Of a stretch of DNA of 64,000 bases, positions 29,205 to 38,604 are shown piece by piece. Origin of the DNA: Roseovarius salincola (GTDB lineage: Bacteria > Pseudomonadota > Alphaproteobacteria > Rhodobacterales > Rhodobacteraceae); contig NZ_JAPTNL010000014.1 in NCBI RefSeq assembly GCF_026891095.1, positions 41,182-105,181 of the forward strand, written 5' to 3'. The translations under genes were made by a program, and so were the position numbers. The notes beneath the pieces are model-generated. The model had not been told where the DNA came from, ran no database searches, and saw only the letters and a list, made by a program, of their open reading frames with translations. Numbering within the stretch: the stretch's first letter is position 1; each line of letters opens with the position of its first letter.

Positions 29205-30022
29205 CGCGCTGCCAAGGCCATTGCTCACCACATTTCGCGCAGATATCTTGCAGCGCGCTCTTCAGGCCTTCCTCCAGCGTGGGGTGATGAAAGGGCATAT
29301 CCAACGCCTCGCTTACCGTGGTGCAGCCTTTGATCAGCGACGCCAGAAGATGCGCCAGATGCTCGCGCCCCTGATCCGAGAAATCCACCTCACCGGCGAC
29401 ATGGTCGCTGTCACCCTGTTCGGGTATCTTTCCGATCACCGCCGCGGCGGGCTGCGCAAACGCGATGCTGAGCGCGATCTTGCGCGCTGTGCTGCGTAGA
29501 TCAGGATAGGCGCGGCGTTGCGCCCCGCGATCATGCCCTCCTGCGACGCTTCGTGCAGTAGCGGGCGGTCGTGATTGGCATCGCGTGCGAGGAACACCGG
29601 CACATCGCCGCATTGCATCGTCGCCGAGTCGAAATGCGTGTTGCCGTGATCTTCCAGCGCCACCCGCGCATTCTCAAGCGCTGGCGCCTCGAAACGGGCA
29701 GAGGACCGGATGCAGGTGCCTTCGGGAAGTTAGGCAATGTCCTTCTGAAAACCTTGTGCGAAATCATCGCTCAGCCAGCGGACGCGCCGCATGACCTCGC
29801 GCGCGATAACGCGGGGGCCGTATGAATCCCGAACTGGGCGGCATGCCTCTCGTTCTCTGCCGCTTCGGCGGCGGCGGCAATCAACTGCTTTGAGGGCATG
29901 CAGCCCACGGTGGCAAAATTTGTACATGCGAAGTCCGGGGCGATCAGCAGCGCGCGCAACCCTTCACGGCGGGCATGACGCTCTGCTGCCAGACCGGCGG
30001 TCCCGGACCCCAGCACCGCCAC
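29205..30022 (-). pseudogene. Decayed pyridine-nucleotide-disulfide oxidoreductase (lipoamide-dehydrogenase-like)
   Basis: Minus-strand fragments in different frames match one family in the right order. VAVLGSGTAGLAAERHAR and FATVGCMPSKQLIAAAAEA form the FAD domain (near 29830-30022), where the first redox Cys is Phe. REVMRRVRWLSDDFAQGF is in a second frame. RFEAPALENARVALEDHG and TMQCGDVPVFLARDAN are at 29560-29700, and SDQGREHLAHLL, EALDMPFHHPTLEEGL at 29220-29400. The NAD-binding domain is largely deleted and at least two frameshifts separate the pieces. It was probably a dihydrolipoyl-dehydrogenase or mercuric-reductase-like enzyme of the stress cassette. The 90 bp from 29115 hold nothing else. 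Confidence 0.78.
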
Positions 30023-30111
30023 ATCGGCGCCGGTGGACGCAAGCAGTCATCGGCGCCTTCAGAAGATGTGGCCTCCTTCAACGCGCAGGCCCCGGAAGGC
30101 TCGAAAGCGGA

Positions 30112-31065
30112 TCATGTTATCTCGATATTGAGCTTCTTAATCATGTCATCCCGGCTCGAAAGGGCGCGCTTCGTTTGTTCGGGTGAAACGGCTCCGCAGC
30201 CGTTGATCAGACATTCGGCGGCCAGGATAAAGGTAGTCAGGGAATTCGACAGGAAACTGGTCTGATGCGGAACAAGGATCGCGGCGCGCGACACGGCCGC
30301 CAGCGGCGAACTGGCGCTGTCGGTGACGGCCACGACCTTTACGCCGTGCCCAGCGGCGGCGTGCGCCGTTTCCGCCACCTGCGCCGAATAAGGCGCGCAA
30401 CTGGCCGAGATGAGCACATCGTCCTGGCTCATCGCTGCAAGCCCTTCGGCGACGCCCAGATTGTTGGAATCCAGCACATGCACGTCCGACCGGATCATTC
30501 TCAGCCCATAGGCGAGGAAACCCGCGAACGCGTGGAACTGGCGGATTCCATGCACCATGACACGCGGCGCCGAGGTGATCAGATCGGTCGCGGCGTGAAA
30601 CTGATCGATATCGCAACCTTCCAGGAAACGCTCGATATTGGCCTGGTTCTCGCGGCAAAGCCGCGCGATACCGCCCATTCCCGTGGCATCCTCGCCCGCC
30701 AACGCGGCCTGCGCCTGCCGGGTGTAGAAATCTCCGGGCGCAGACATCGACGCATCCAGCAAGACCTGCTGGAACGCGCCGAAACCGGTATAGCCCAGAT
30801 TGCGGGCTAACCGGGTCAGCGTGGACGGGTTCACCGACAGCTTCTCGGCCAGTGCGGTGATCGACAACAGCGCCGGGTCGCCGCGAAGATCGAGGATGTC
30901 CGCCAGCGCCTTCTGCGCCTTCGGCCCCAGCGAAAGATGCGCCTCCCCGCGCGCGATACGCAGCATCAGGTCGCGCAGTTCCTGCACGTCCCGCGGCGGC
31001 GCGGCCTTCGCGCCAGAGGCAGCGTCAGTGGCTTGCAACGACTGGCCGGTCCGAGTTCTGGTCAT
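30112..31065 (-). CDS. RpiR/MurR-family transcriptional regulator (HTH + SIS)
   Basis: The 317-residue protein has an RpiR-type helix-turn-helix (about 65-105: SITALAEKLSVNPSTLTRLARNLGYTGFGAF, shown in two overlapping parts in the family) and a SIS domain (from about 160; VMVHGIRQFHAFAGFLAYGL, DVLISASCAPYSAQVAETAH, VVAVTDSASSPLA). SIS domains usually sense phosphosugars, but RpiR members also control amino acid and sialic acid catabolism. It has GGAG 5 bp before the ATG and overlaps the upstream hydrolase gene by 41 bp. It is the last gene of the leftward transport operon and is the likely regulator of that locus. Confidence 0.9.
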   Translation of the reverse strand: MTRTRTGQSLQATDAASGAKAAPPRDVQELRDLMLRIARGEAHLSLGPKAQKALADILDLRGDPALLSITALAEKLSVNPSTLTRLARNLGYTGFGAFQQVLLDASMSAPGDFYTRQAQAALAGEDATGMGGIARLCRENQANIERFLEGCDIDQFHAATDLITSAPRVMVHGIRQFHAFAGFLAYGLRMIRSDVHVLDSNNLGVAEGLAAMSQDDVLISASCAPYSAQVAETAHAAAGHGVKVVAVTDSASSPLAAVSRAAILVPHQTSFLSNSLTTFILAAECLINGCGAVSPEQTKRALSSRDDMIKKLNIEIT

Positions 31066-32044
31066 AAATGCTCCAATCCACCCCGGATCGTCCTACGTGG
31101 AACACCGCCGTGGCAAGCGTATTCTCGTTGTCAGGGTCATCCGGCTGGCATCTGTGGATCGGCAGACCCGGTCCCGACACGTCCCGCAGGATGGTCAGCG
31201 GATCGGTCACGCCATCGACCAGCATGTCCATCCCGCGCGCCTGCCGGTCGCGTGACGACCGGGTGACGGTCTGGCCTGTGTCCGACAGCCCGAGATGCAG
31301 CGCATGATTGGCATGGATGGACGGCGCCTCGATCACTTGGGCCGAACAGGCGCCTGCGCCGAATTCCACGCTCATCACCCGCGGATCGCCCGCCTGGGCA
31401 AGCGTCATATGGAAACCGCCGCTGGCATTATGGCGGTCCAGCCCGGCCAGCGCCTCGTCCAGCGAGCTGCAGGCAAGCACCGCGCGCCCCAGCCCGATCC
31501 GCGGCACCTGAGCAGTCACGTTATGCAGCCGCAGATTGTTGACCGCCTGCACCAGCCCCGCATCGTTGATCCCGAAGGTATGACCGGGCAACGATCCCGG
31601 ATAGCAGAAGGACGTCAGCGCCGGGCCATCGTCCGGCGTCAGGCTGGCGACAAAGGCATGTCCCCGAAAGCCCGGCAAGCCATCCTCGTTATGCCCGATC
31701 ACCGGGATATCGCCGGGGATCTGCACGGTGGTGCATCCATCGGGCACATTGGACATAAGGTCGCCGCGGGAGTTCCAGGCCACCACCTGCTCAAGCGGCA
31801 GGTCAAGCCCCTCCGCGAGGCCCTGCAATTCCTCCCACACCGCCGGATACAAGCGGCGCAGGTTATCACCCATGCGCCGCACCGCGCCCGCATGGGCGCT
31901 GTCCGTCACCGCGTGCCAGTAATCGGCGTGCAGCAGGACGTCCCGCACCGCTGCACGCCCGGCCTCGCCCAGCGCGCGCCCGATCTGGCGCGGGGTGCCA
32001 TGTGCGGCAACGCTGCCAAGTTCAGATGGCGCAGGCTCAGACAT
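31025..32044 (-). CDS. C45-family autoproteolytic acyltransferase/hydrolase (penicillin acyltransferase-like)
   Basis: The 339-residue Ntn-hydrolase precursor contains the autocleavage site [10 protein letters not shown]. Cys104 would become the N-terminal nucleophile, and GHNEDG follows about 15 residues later, as in acyl-CoA:6-aminopenicillanate acyltransferase relatives. Such proteins cleave or form amide bonds between an acyl chain and an amino compound. No signal peptide is visible, so it acts in the cytoplasm. It overlaps the ABC ATPase by 8 bp and the RpiR gene by 41 bp. Together with the importer, a transaminase and a BKACE enzyme it suggests deacylation of an imported N-acyl amino compound. 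Confidence 0.8.
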   Translation of the reverse strand: MSEPAPSELGSVAAHGTPRQIGRALGEAGRAAVRDVLLHADYWHAVTDSAHAGAVRRMGDNLRRLYPAVWEELQGLAEGLDLPLEQVVAWNSRGDLMSNVPDGCTTVQIPGDIPVIGHNEDGLPGFRGHAFVASLTPDDGPALTSFCYPGSLPGHTFGINDAGLVQAVNNLRLHNVTAQVPRIGLGRAVLACSSLDEALAGLDRHNASGGFHMTLAQAGDPRVMSVEFGAGACSAQVIEAPSIHANHALHLGLSDTGQTVTRSSRDRQARGMDMLVDGVTDPLTILRDVSGPGLPIHRCQPDDPDNENTLATAVFHVGRSGVDWSIYDQNSDRPVVASH

Positions 32045-32762
32045 GCTGCAGAAAATCCTTCATCCGGTCGTTGGGCGGCGAGTCGATCACCTCGCGCGGG
32101 TTGCCATCGACGGCGATGTGCCCGTGTTCCATGAAGATCAGCCGGGTGCCCACCTGCTTGGCGAACCCCATCTCGTGGGTCACGACAACCATGGTCATGC
32201 CTTCCTCGGCCAGCGCCCGCATGACGTTCAGCACTTCCTGCTTCAGTTCGGGGTCCAGCGCCGATGTCGGCTCATCGAACAGCATGACCTTGGGTTTCAC
32301 GGCCAGCGCGCGGGCAATCGCCACGCGCTGCTGCTGACCACCCGAAAGCTCGGCGGGATAATGGCCCGCCTTTTCGCGCAACCCCACCTTTTCCAGAAGC
32401 TCCAGCGCCGCTTCCCGCGCCTTTTCCCGGCTCAGCCCACGCACCTTGGAGGGCCCGAAGGCCACGTTCTCCAGCGCGGTCAACTGCGGGAAAAGATTGA
32501 ACTGCTGGAAAACCATGCCAGCTTCCTGACGGATTTCGCGCAGCTGCCGTTTTCCGCCGGCCACGCTCAGACCGTCCACGATGAGATCGCCGCTGGTGAT
32601 CGTTTCCAGGCCGTTGATGCAGCGCAGCAATGTGGATTTCCCCGAACCGGACGGGCCGACCAGCACGACGACCTCGCCCGTCTCGATCGACAGGTCCACG
32701 CCATCGAGAACCTTTAGCGGGCCGAAATGCTTCGAGGTGTTCTTGAATTCGATGATGCTCAT
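32037..32762 (-). CDS. Polar amino acid ABC transporter ATP-binding protein (GlnQ family)
   Basis: This 241-residue ATPase has Walker [19 protein letters not shown], signature [16 protein letters not shown], Walker [14 protein letters not shown] and switch His in VVTHEMGFA, all hallmarks of the GlnQ/HisP amino acid group. The start at 32762 forms an ATGA overlap with the permease stop, so the longer open frame to 33512 is a shadow. It energises import together with the permease and receptor that follow upstream. Confidence 0.95.
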   Translation of the reverse strand: MSIIEFKNTSKHFGPLKVLDGVDLSIETGEVVVLVGPSGSGKSTLLRCINGLETITSGDLIVDGLSVAGGKRQLREIRQEAGMVFQQFNLFPQLTALENVAFGPSKVRGLSREKAREAALELLEKVGLREKAGHYPAELSGGQQQRVAIARALAVKPKVMLFDEPTSALDPELKQEVLNVMRALAEEGMTMVVVTHEMGFAKQVGTRLIFMEHGHIAVDGNPREVIDSPPNDRMKDFLQHV

Positions 32763-33415
32763 AGGATCCTCATACGTTTCTCGATGGTGCGCAGGATCAG
32801 GCTCAATGTGCCGGTCATGATCAGGTAGATGATCGCCACGGCGGTCCATATCTCGACCGCGCGAAAGTTCGAGGCCATGATTTCCTGCCCTGTGCGGGTC
32901 AGTTCCCCCACGCCGATCACGATGAACAGCGAGGTGTCCTTGAGACTGACGATGAACTGGTTGCCCAGTGGCGGTATCAGGCGGCGAAAGGCCAGTGGCC
33001 CGACGATATAGACCAGCACTTTCCAATGCGGCAGGCCGATCGCCAATCCGGCTTCGGTCAGGCCCTTGCTGATCGACAGGAACGCGCCGCGCACGATTTC
33101 CGCGATATAGGCCCCGGCATTGACCACGATGGCCAGTACCGCCGCGCTCATCGGATCGATGCGCAGATCGGCCAGAACCGGCAGCGCGAAATAAAGGAAC
33201 ATGACCTGCACCACGATGGGTGTGCCGCGGATGATCTCGACATAAGTGAACGCGACGGCGTTCAGGATATGCCCGCCATAGGCGCGCATCAGCCCGGCCA
33301 GGGTGCCAAGGACAAGGCCGCCGAGCAGGCCGACCACGGTAATGTAGACCGTCGTTTTCGCCCCCTCCAGAAGCTGGGGGATGAATTCGACGATGACGGA
33401 CCAGTCCGTTTCCAT
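32759..33415 (-). CDS. Polar amino acid ABC transporter permease (HisMQ/GlnP family)
   Basis: The 218-residue permease has about five membrane segments and the family EAA loop [20 protein letters not shown], followed by [16 protein letters not shown], a signature of polar amino acid permeases. Only one permease gene is present, so it should work as a homodimer. It lies about 75 bp downstream of the receptor gene and overlaps the ATPase start by 4 bp. Confidence 0.94.
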   Translation of the reverse strand: METDWSVIVEFIPQLLEGAKTTVYITVVGLLGGLVLGTLAGLMRAYGGHILNAVAFTYVEIIRGTPIVVQVMFLYFALPVLADLRIDPMSAAVLAIVVNAGAYIAEIVRGAFLSISKGLTEAGLAIGLPHWKVLVYIVGPLAFRRLIPPLGNQFIVSLKDTSLFIVIGVGELTRTGQEIMASNFRAVEIWTAVAIIYLIMTGTLSLILRTIEKRMRIL

Positions 33416-33490
33416 GGAAGGCCTCCGTAGTTGGGTGTCTGTTGAATGAACGGGTGGGCCAGGCGCTGTGCGGCCCGGCCCTGGTCTGGC

Positions 33491-34222
33491 TCAGCTGTCG
33501 CCGCCGAACCACTTGGAATAGATCGCGTCATAGCGACCGTCTTCGCGCATCTTGGTCAGCGCCGCGTTCACCGGGCCGACCAGTTCGCTGCCCTTGGGAA
33601 AGCCGATGCCGTATTGATGCGCCATCTGCTGATCGCCCACAGCCTTCACGTCCCCGCCACCGGCGGTGGCGATGTAGTAAAGCACATTTGGGGTGTCATG
33701 CATCGCGGCATCCACTCGCCCCGTGCGCAGTTCAAGATAGGCATTGTCGATATTCGGGAACTTGCGCAGCTCGGTATCGGGCAGGTTTTCTTCCGCCCAA
33801 TCAGACGCCGACGTGCCGGTTTTCACAGCCAGCGTCTTGCCGGCCAGATCGTCCCATGTCGCGATCTCGCTGTCGGCGGGAACCATCAGGCGGAAGCCGC
33901 TGTCGTAGTAGCCATCCGAGAAGTCGATGACCTCCTCGCGCTCGGGCTTGATGGTGATCCCGGCCAGTGCAACATCGACCTGGCCAGTTTGCAGCGCCGG
34001 GATGATCCCCGAGAAATCCATCGGGCGCAGTTCGTATTCCAGCTCCAGCTCTTCGGCGATGGCGTTCCACATGTCGATGTCGAACCCGGTATATTCGCCG
34101 TCCTGCTTGAATTCGAACGGCACGAAGGCGGTATCGGTCGCAACGACGATATCATCGGCATGAGCGATGGATGCGCCAAAGGCAAGGGCCGCCGTGGCGG
34201 CAAGATTGATTAGTTTCTTCAT
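33491..34222 (-). CDS. Polar amino acid ABC transporter substrate-binding protein (SBP_bac_3)
   Basis: The 243-residue protein begins [20 protein letters not shown] with signal cleavage after AHA. The mature protein shows the family-3 pattern: [52 protein letters not shown] and TGTSASDWA. The start has GGGAG 5 bp upstream. It is the first gene of the leftward operon, facing the aminotransferase gene across a 136-bp region with 31-bp-spaced repeats. Likely ligand is an amino acid or an N-acylated derivative. Confidence 0.93.
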   Translation of the reverse strand: MKKLINLAATAALAFGASIAHADDIVVATDTAFVPFEFKQDGEYTGFDIDMWNAIAEELELEYELRPMDFSGIIPALQTGQVDVALAGITIKPEREEVIDFSDGYYDSGFRLMVPADSEIATWDDLAGKTLAVKTGTSASDWAEENLPDTELRKFPNIDNAYLELRTGRVDAAMHDTPNVLYYIATAGGGDVKAVGDQQMAHQYGIGFPKGSELVGPVNAALTKMREDGRYDAIYSKWFGGDS

Positions 34223-34244
34223 GTTAACTCCCGGTTGGCTTGAG

Positions 34245-34313
34245 TGCAAATTTATCGCGCTTTTTGTATTAGCGATGCAAATTTATTTGCACATTTATCC
34301 GTGAAATGCAAAT
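34245..34313. repeat. Three TGCAAAT repeats at exact 31-bp intervals between divergent genes
   Basis: TGCAAAT begins at 34245, 34276 and 34307, so the period is exactly 31 bp. The first two copies extend to TGCAAATTTAT. The middle one is also half of a 16-bp palindrome, TGCAAATTTATTTGCA (34276-34291). The repeats sit in an AT-rich gap between the receptor gene and the aminotransferase gene, an arrangement expected for cooperative operator binding on one DNA face. The regulator could be the RpiR protein of this locus. Confidence 0.7.
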
Positions 34314-34358
34314 CTCGTTTTGCGCCAGGAAATCGTTTACCAGCCACAGGAGCCGATC

Positions 34359-35681
34359 ATGTCCGCCCTCTTTCACCGCACCTGCAACGCGGCCCTGCCC
34401 TCAGCCGATACGGGCGACGGATGCTACATCATTGACCGCAATGGAAAACGTTACCTCGATGCCTGCGGCGGCGCCGCTGTTTCCTGCCTTGGTCACTCGG
34501 ATGAAACGGTCAAAGACGCGATCCGCCTGCAGCTCGAAAAACTGCCCTTTGCGCATACCGGCTTCTTCACGACCGACGCCGCCGAATCATTCGCCGATCT
34601 GATGGTGGCCCATGCGCCCGAGGGGCTCGACAAGATCTATCCGGTGTCGGGCGGCTCCGAAGCGGTCGAAGCCGCGCTGAAACTGGCGCGGCAATATTTC
34701 CTCGAACGCGGCGAGCCGCAGCGCACCCGCTTCATCGCGCGCCGCCAAAGCTATCACGGCAACACGCTCGGCGCGCTGTCCACGGGCGGCAATGCCTGGC
34801 GGCGCGAACCCTTCGCCCCGCTGATGATCGACACCAGCCATATCGCGCCCTGTTACGAATACCGCGGCCGCGAGGATGGCGAATCCCAAGAGGCCTACGG
34901 CCAGCGCGTCGCCGACGAGCTTGAGACAGAGCTGCAACGCCTCGGCCCCGAGACAGTGATCGGCTTCGTCGCAGAACCGGTGGTCGGCGCCACGCTCGGC
35001 GCGGTGCCCGCCGTGCCAGGGTATTTCAAGCGGATCCGCGAAATTTGCGACCGCTACGGTATCCTGCTTATCCTCGACGAGGTGATGTGCGGCATGGGCC
35101 GCACCGGCACGCTTTTCGCTTGCGAACAGGACGGAATCGTCCCCGATATCGCAACCGTCGCCAAGGGCCTCGGTGCCGGGTATCAGCCGGTCGGCGCGAT
35201 GCTGTGCTCCTCCCGGATCTATGACGCGATCGAAAGCGGCTCAGGCTTTTTCCAGCACGGCCACACCTATATCGGACACCCGATGGCCATGGCCGCCGCC
35301 AAGGCCGTGTTGACAAGACTGACCGACGGCAAGACCCTGCCCACCGTGGCCGCCACCGGCGAGACGCTCCTTGCGCGCCTGCAAGAACAGTTCAGCCAGC
35401 ACCCGCATATCGGCGACATCAGGGGAAGGGGTCTGTTCCTCGGTCTGGAACTGGTCAGCGACAGATGCAGCAAGACGCCGTTCGACCCGTCTCTGAAACT
35501 CCACAAGAGGATCAAGGCGGCGGCAATGGATGCGGGTTTGATGTGCTATCCGATGGGCGGCACGATCGACGGGCGGCAGGGGGATCACATCCTGCTGGCC
35601 CCTCCCTTCATCCTGACCGAGGACCAGATCGGCGAACTCGCGGATAAGCTCTCCGACGCCATCGGGGCGACCCTGCCATGA
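34359..35681 (+). CDS. Class III (omega) PLP-dependent aminotransferase
   Basis: The 440-residue enzyme has GGSEAVEAALKLARQYFLERG, the Asp-containing ILLILDEVMCGMGRTG and the PLP-binding Lys in ATVAKGLGAGYQPVGAML, followed by GHTYIGHPMAMAAA. Full length for the family. Class III enzymes move amino groups from beta-, gamma- or omega-positions, or from beta-alanine, putrescine and similar compounds. The start at 34359 has AGGAG 7 bp upstream. It overlaps the BKACE gene by 4 bp, so its keto product is probably that enzyme's substrate. Confidence 0.92.
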   Translation: MSALFHRTCNAALPSADTGDGCYIIDRNGKRYLDACGGAAVSCLGHSDETVKDAIRLQLEKLPFAHTGFFTTDAAESFADLMVAHAPEGLDKIYPVSGGSEAVEAALKLARQYFLERGEPQRTRFIARRQSYHGNTLGALSTGGNAWRREPFAPLMIDTSHIAPCYEYRGREDGESQEAYGQRVADELETELQRLGPETVIGFVAEPVVGATLGAVPAVPGYFKRIREICDRYGILLILDEVMCGMGRTGTLFACEQDGIVPDIATVAKGLGAGYQPVGAMLCSSRIYDAIESGSGFFQHGHTYIGHPMAMAAAKAVLTRLTDGKTLPTVAATGETLLARLQEQFSQHPHIGDIRGRGLFLGLELVSDRCSKTPFDPSLKLHKRIKAAAMDAGLMCYPMGGTIDGRQGDHILLAPPFILTEDQIGELADKLSDAIGATLP

Positions 35682-36442
35682 CGGCACTACCCCGCTTGAT
35701 GGTCGCTCCCAACGGGGCGCGGCGCATGAAATCCGATCACCCGGCCCTGCCGCTCACGCTGTCCGAGATCGTAGCGACCGCGCAAGCCTGTGCCGCTGCT
35801 GGCGCTGACGGGCTGCACCTGCATCTGCGCGATGCGGCGGGCCTCCATGTGCTGGATGCCGGGCTATACCGCGAGGCGCTGTCCGAACTGGGCAGCGCCG
35901 TGCCGGGCATGTCGGTCCAGATCACCACCGAAGCCGTGGGTCGCTACAGTGCCCTGCATCAACGGCAGGTCGCGCGCGAGTCCGGCGCCAGCATGGTCTC
36001 GGCCGCCCTGCGCGAGATGGTGCAGGACACCCCCGACGCCACCGCGACACGGTTCTACGACGATTGCGCCGCGCACGGCATCGCCGTGCAGCATATTCTT
36101 TATGACCCGGCGGATTTCGACCTGCTGTCCCGGCTTCTGCCAGACGCTTTGCTGCATGATCCCGGCCTGCAACTGATCTTCGTTCTGGGCCGCTACAGCC
36201 GCGACCAGAACAGCGCGCCCACCGATCTCATGCCGTTCCTTGATCGCATGAAGGCAATGGAAACTGCCCCCGACTGGGCGGTCTGCGCCTTCGGGCGCGG
36301 CGAAACCGCATGCCTCGCTCAAGCGCACCGGTGCGGCGGCAAGCTGCGCGTCGGGTTCGAGAATTCGCTCTGGCATACCGACGGGACCATCGCGCGCGAC
36401 AATGCCGAACGCGTCGCTGCTGTGCGCAGCGCCTGCAACTGA
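35678..36442 (+). CDS. Beta-keto acid cleavage enzyme (BKACE, DUF849; Kce-like)
   Basis: The 254-residue TIM-barrel protein has the zinc motif HLHLRDAAG near residue 48, a VQITTEAVG strand and the C-terminal RVGFENS loop typical of BKACE. These enzymes cleave a beta-keto acid with acetyl-CoA to give acetoacetate and a CoA ester. Kce of lysine fermentation is the best-known member. It is somewhat shorter than the usual 270-310 residues. The ATGA overlap with the aminotransferase implies tight coupling: amino acid to beta-keto acid to acetoacetate. Substrate is unknown. Confidence 0.88.
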   Translation: MTALPRLMVAPNGARRMKSDHPALPLTLSEIVATAQACAAAGADGLHLHLRDAAGLHVLDAGLYREALSELGSAVPGMSVQITTEAVGRYSALHQRQVARESGASMVSAALREMVQDTPDATATRFYDDCAAHGIAVQHILYDPADFDLLSRLLPDALLHDPGLQLIFVLGRYSRDQNSAPTDLMPFLDRMKAMETAPDWAVCAFGRGETACLAQAHRCGGKLRVGFENSLWHTDGTIARDNAERVAAVRSACN

Positions 36443-36514
36443 TGCCTCGGGCATTGCCCGACCGGAATCGCAAGCGCGCTCACAGCCCGATGCAAGGCGG
36501 GCCAACCCCACCGA

Positions 36515-37303
36515 TCAGGATATGGCGTCCAACGCCTCGGCGTGGAGCGCCGCGCTGGCCGCCGCGATGACCCGGCCATCCGATTGCAGGCCCAGCGCCT
36601 TGCCGTTCCAGTCGGTGATGACCCCCCCGGCGCCTTCGACCACCGAAACCAGCGCCATATAGTCATAAGGCTGCAGGTTCATCTCCAGAACCAGATCGAC
36701 ATGCCCCGACGCCAGCAGCCCATACGCATAGCAATCCCCACCGAAGCGACGCATCCCGACCCTTTCCGAAAGCGCTTCGAACCGCGCCGATCCCGGCGCG
36801 TCGAACGTATCGGGCGTCGTGGTATAAAGCGTCGCATCGGCCAGTCGGGTCCGGCCACTGGTGCGACAGGGCTTTCCGTTCAATGCCGATTGCTCGCCGC
36901 GCAGCCCCACCCAGCGTTCCCCGGTCGCCGGTATCGAGATCACCCCAAGTTCGGGCACCCCGTCGAAAAGGCAGGCGATGAGCGTGCCGAAAGTCGGCAT
37001 TCCCGATACGAAACTCTTGGTGCCGTCGATCGGATCGAGCACCCAGACATGCGCGGCGTCCAGACGCGTGTTCTCATGTTCTTCCCCCAGAACACCATGC
37101 GAGGGAAAGCGTTCTGCGATTCTTTCGCGCATCGTCGCCTCGATCTCGAGATCGGCCTGGGTGACCGGAGAAAGATCGGCCTTTCGCTCCACGCCGAGCG
37201 GCTTGCGAAAATACGTCTTCGCCATGGCGTCCGTCACATCGGCCAGATCGTCGGCGAAACGCGCCAGCTTCTCCGTGTCAGGTGACGTCGTGGAGCTATG
37301 CAT
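36515..37303 (-). CDS. Second inositol-monophosphatase-family phosphatase (HisN-like)
   Basis: The 262-residue paralogue of the protein at 19166-19945 has a GEEHEN glutamate, metal motif WVLDPIDGTKSFVSGMPTFG and C-terminal MNLQPYDYMALVSVVEGAGG. It is divergent from an ABC importer and separated from it by about 200 bp of AT-rich promoter DNA. HisN (histidinol phosphate), inositol phosphate and sugar phosphate are candidate substrates; context with an importer resembling phosphonate and sugar-phosphate systems favours a transported phosphoester. Confidence 0.87.
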   Translation of the reverse strand: MHSSTTSPDTEKLARFADDLADVTDAMAKTYFRKPLGVERKADLSPVTQADLEIEATMRERIAERFPSHGVLGEEHENTRLDAAHVWVLDPIDGTKSFVSGMPTFGTLIACLFDGVPELGVISIPATGERWVGLRGEQSALNGKPCRTSGRTRLADATLYTTTPDTFDAPGSARFEALSERVGMRRFGGDCYAYGLLASGHVDLVLEMNLQPYDYMALVSVVEGAGGVITDWNGKALGLQSDGRVIAAASAALHAEALDAIS

Positions 37304-37344
37304 GAATTTTCCTCATTTGCGGGATCTTGCAGGCCACGAACGCC

Positions 37345-37400
37345 CGCTATTTAAATTAAATGTAGACAAAACCCACAAAAGTGCAAGACTACACAAATAT
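37345..37400. promoter_or_regulatory. AT-rich divergent promoter/operator region of phosphatase and ABC genes
   Basis: In the 37304-37511 gap the stretch 37345-37400 is markedly AT-rich and contains AAAACCCACAAAA (37368-37380), close to the complement of the TTTTGTGGTTTT repeat at 18266-18308, and a second CACAAA 18 bp further on. Both loci are DeoR plus phosphatase plus ABC modules, so related DeoR operators are plausible. The rest of the gap shows nothing clear. Confidence 0.4.
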
Positions 37401-37511
37401 CCCCAAGCCTGTTTCGGCAGGTGCGGCAATGAGAACGGGTCTGGGCAAGGGCTCGCATCGCCCAGAACAAACCTGGGCGCCAGAATTCCGAACCAACAAG
37501 GAGATAGGAAA

Positions 37512-38519
37512 ATGAAGACCTTCACAAGAATCACCACGGCTTCGATGATCGCCCTCGGCATGGGCGCAGCGGCCGTCGCCGACGAGATCACTGTCTACAC
37601 CGCGCTCGAGGAAGAAGAGGTCGCGGCCTATGTCGAGGCGGCGAAGAAAGCGATGCCCGACACCGAGATCAACGTCTTGCGCCTGTCCACCGGCAAGCTG
37701 GGCGCGCGCATTCTGGCCGAGGCGGGCAATCCGCAGGCCGACGTGATCTGGGGATGGGCCGTCAGCGCGATGATGGATCCGCAGATCCTCGAGATGCTGG
37801 AACCTTACGCGGCAAAGGGCGCTGATGTCCTGCCCTCCACCTTCCGGGACGACGGTGACAAATGGTTCGCGCCAATCGGTTACATGGGGGCGTTTTGCGT
37901 GAACACCGCGCGACTTGAGGAAAAGGGCCTTCCAATGCCCTCAAGCTGGAAGGATCTCGAGAATCCGGCCTTCAAGGACGAAATCCTGATGCCCGATCCG
38001 AACTCGTCGGGCACCGGCTACCTGCATGTGAACGCCGTCCTGCAAAGCATGGGCGAAGACGCCGGCTGGGCACAGCTTGAAGCCGTCGATCCCAACATGG
38101 CGCAATACACATCGTCCGGCTCCAAACCCTGCAAGTCGGCACGCGTCGGAGAATACACCGTCGGGATCTCTCTGGCCTTCACCGCGATGCAGTCCATCGA
38201 GGAAGGTTACCCGCTGGCCATGGTCTTCCCCGAAGGCGGCGTGGGTTATGAGCTCGAAGCCTCGGGCCTGATGGCCAGCTCGGACAACAAGGGGGCTGCC
38301 AAGGCCTTCCTGGACTGGACGATGTCGGACGAGGCCATCGACCTTTACCAACAGTACAAGGCGCTCATCACCGTGCCGGGCGTCGATGCCTCGGCGGCGG
38401 CGGAACAGGCCGGGCTTCCGGCGGATATCTCGACGGTTCTCGCCGATATCGACTTTGTCGAGGCGGCCGAGAACCAAACCGCGGTCAAAGCGACCTGGAA
38501 GGAAAAGCTGGGTCGCTGA
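37512..38519 (+). CDS. ABC transporter substrate-binding protein (iron/phosphonate/sugar-phosphate type)
   Basis: The 335-residue protein has a signal peptide (MKTFTRITTASMIALGMGAA, cleavage after AVA). Its mature part is typical of the family that includes FbpA, AfuA and the 2-aminoethylphosphonate receptor: EITVYTALEEEEVAAYVEA, QADVIWGWAV and NSSGTGYLHV. The tyrosine pair used by iron binders is not seen in the usual place, so an organic phosphonate or phosphoester is more likely than iron. First gene of a four-gene operon. Confidence 0.88.
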   Translation: MKTFTRITTASMIALGMGAAAVADEITVYTALEEEEVAAYVEAAKKAMPDTEINVLRLSTGKLGARILAEAGNPQADVIWGWAVSAMMDPQILEMLEPYAAKGADVLPSTFRDDGDKWFAPIGYMGAFCVNTARLEEKGLPMPSSWKDLENPAFKDEILMPDPNSSGTGYLHVNAVLQSMGEDAGWAQLEAVDPNMAQYTSSGSKPCKSARVGEYTVGISLAFTAMQSIEEGYPLAMVFPEGGVGYELEASGLMASSDNKGAAKAFLDWTMSDEAIDLYQQYKALITVPGVDASAAAEQAGLPADISTVLADIDFVEAAENQTAVKATWKEKLGR

Positions 38520-38552
38520 TCACGTCATAAGGGCATAACCCGCCCGGCCGGT

Positions 38553-38579
38553 GCGCGGGCCTCACCAAGAGGCCCGCGC
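38553..38579 (+). terminator. GC hairpin between receptor and ATPase genes (attenuator or mRNA stabiliser)
   Basis: A perfect 11-bp stem (38553-38563 with 38569-38579) with a 5-base loop lies between the two genes. No T-run follows, so it is probably not a full terminator. Hairpins here commonly raise the receptor-to-transporter mRNA ratio. Confidence 0.55.
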
Positions 38580-38604
38580 CCTTACTAAAGAAGAATGAAG
38601 CGCC

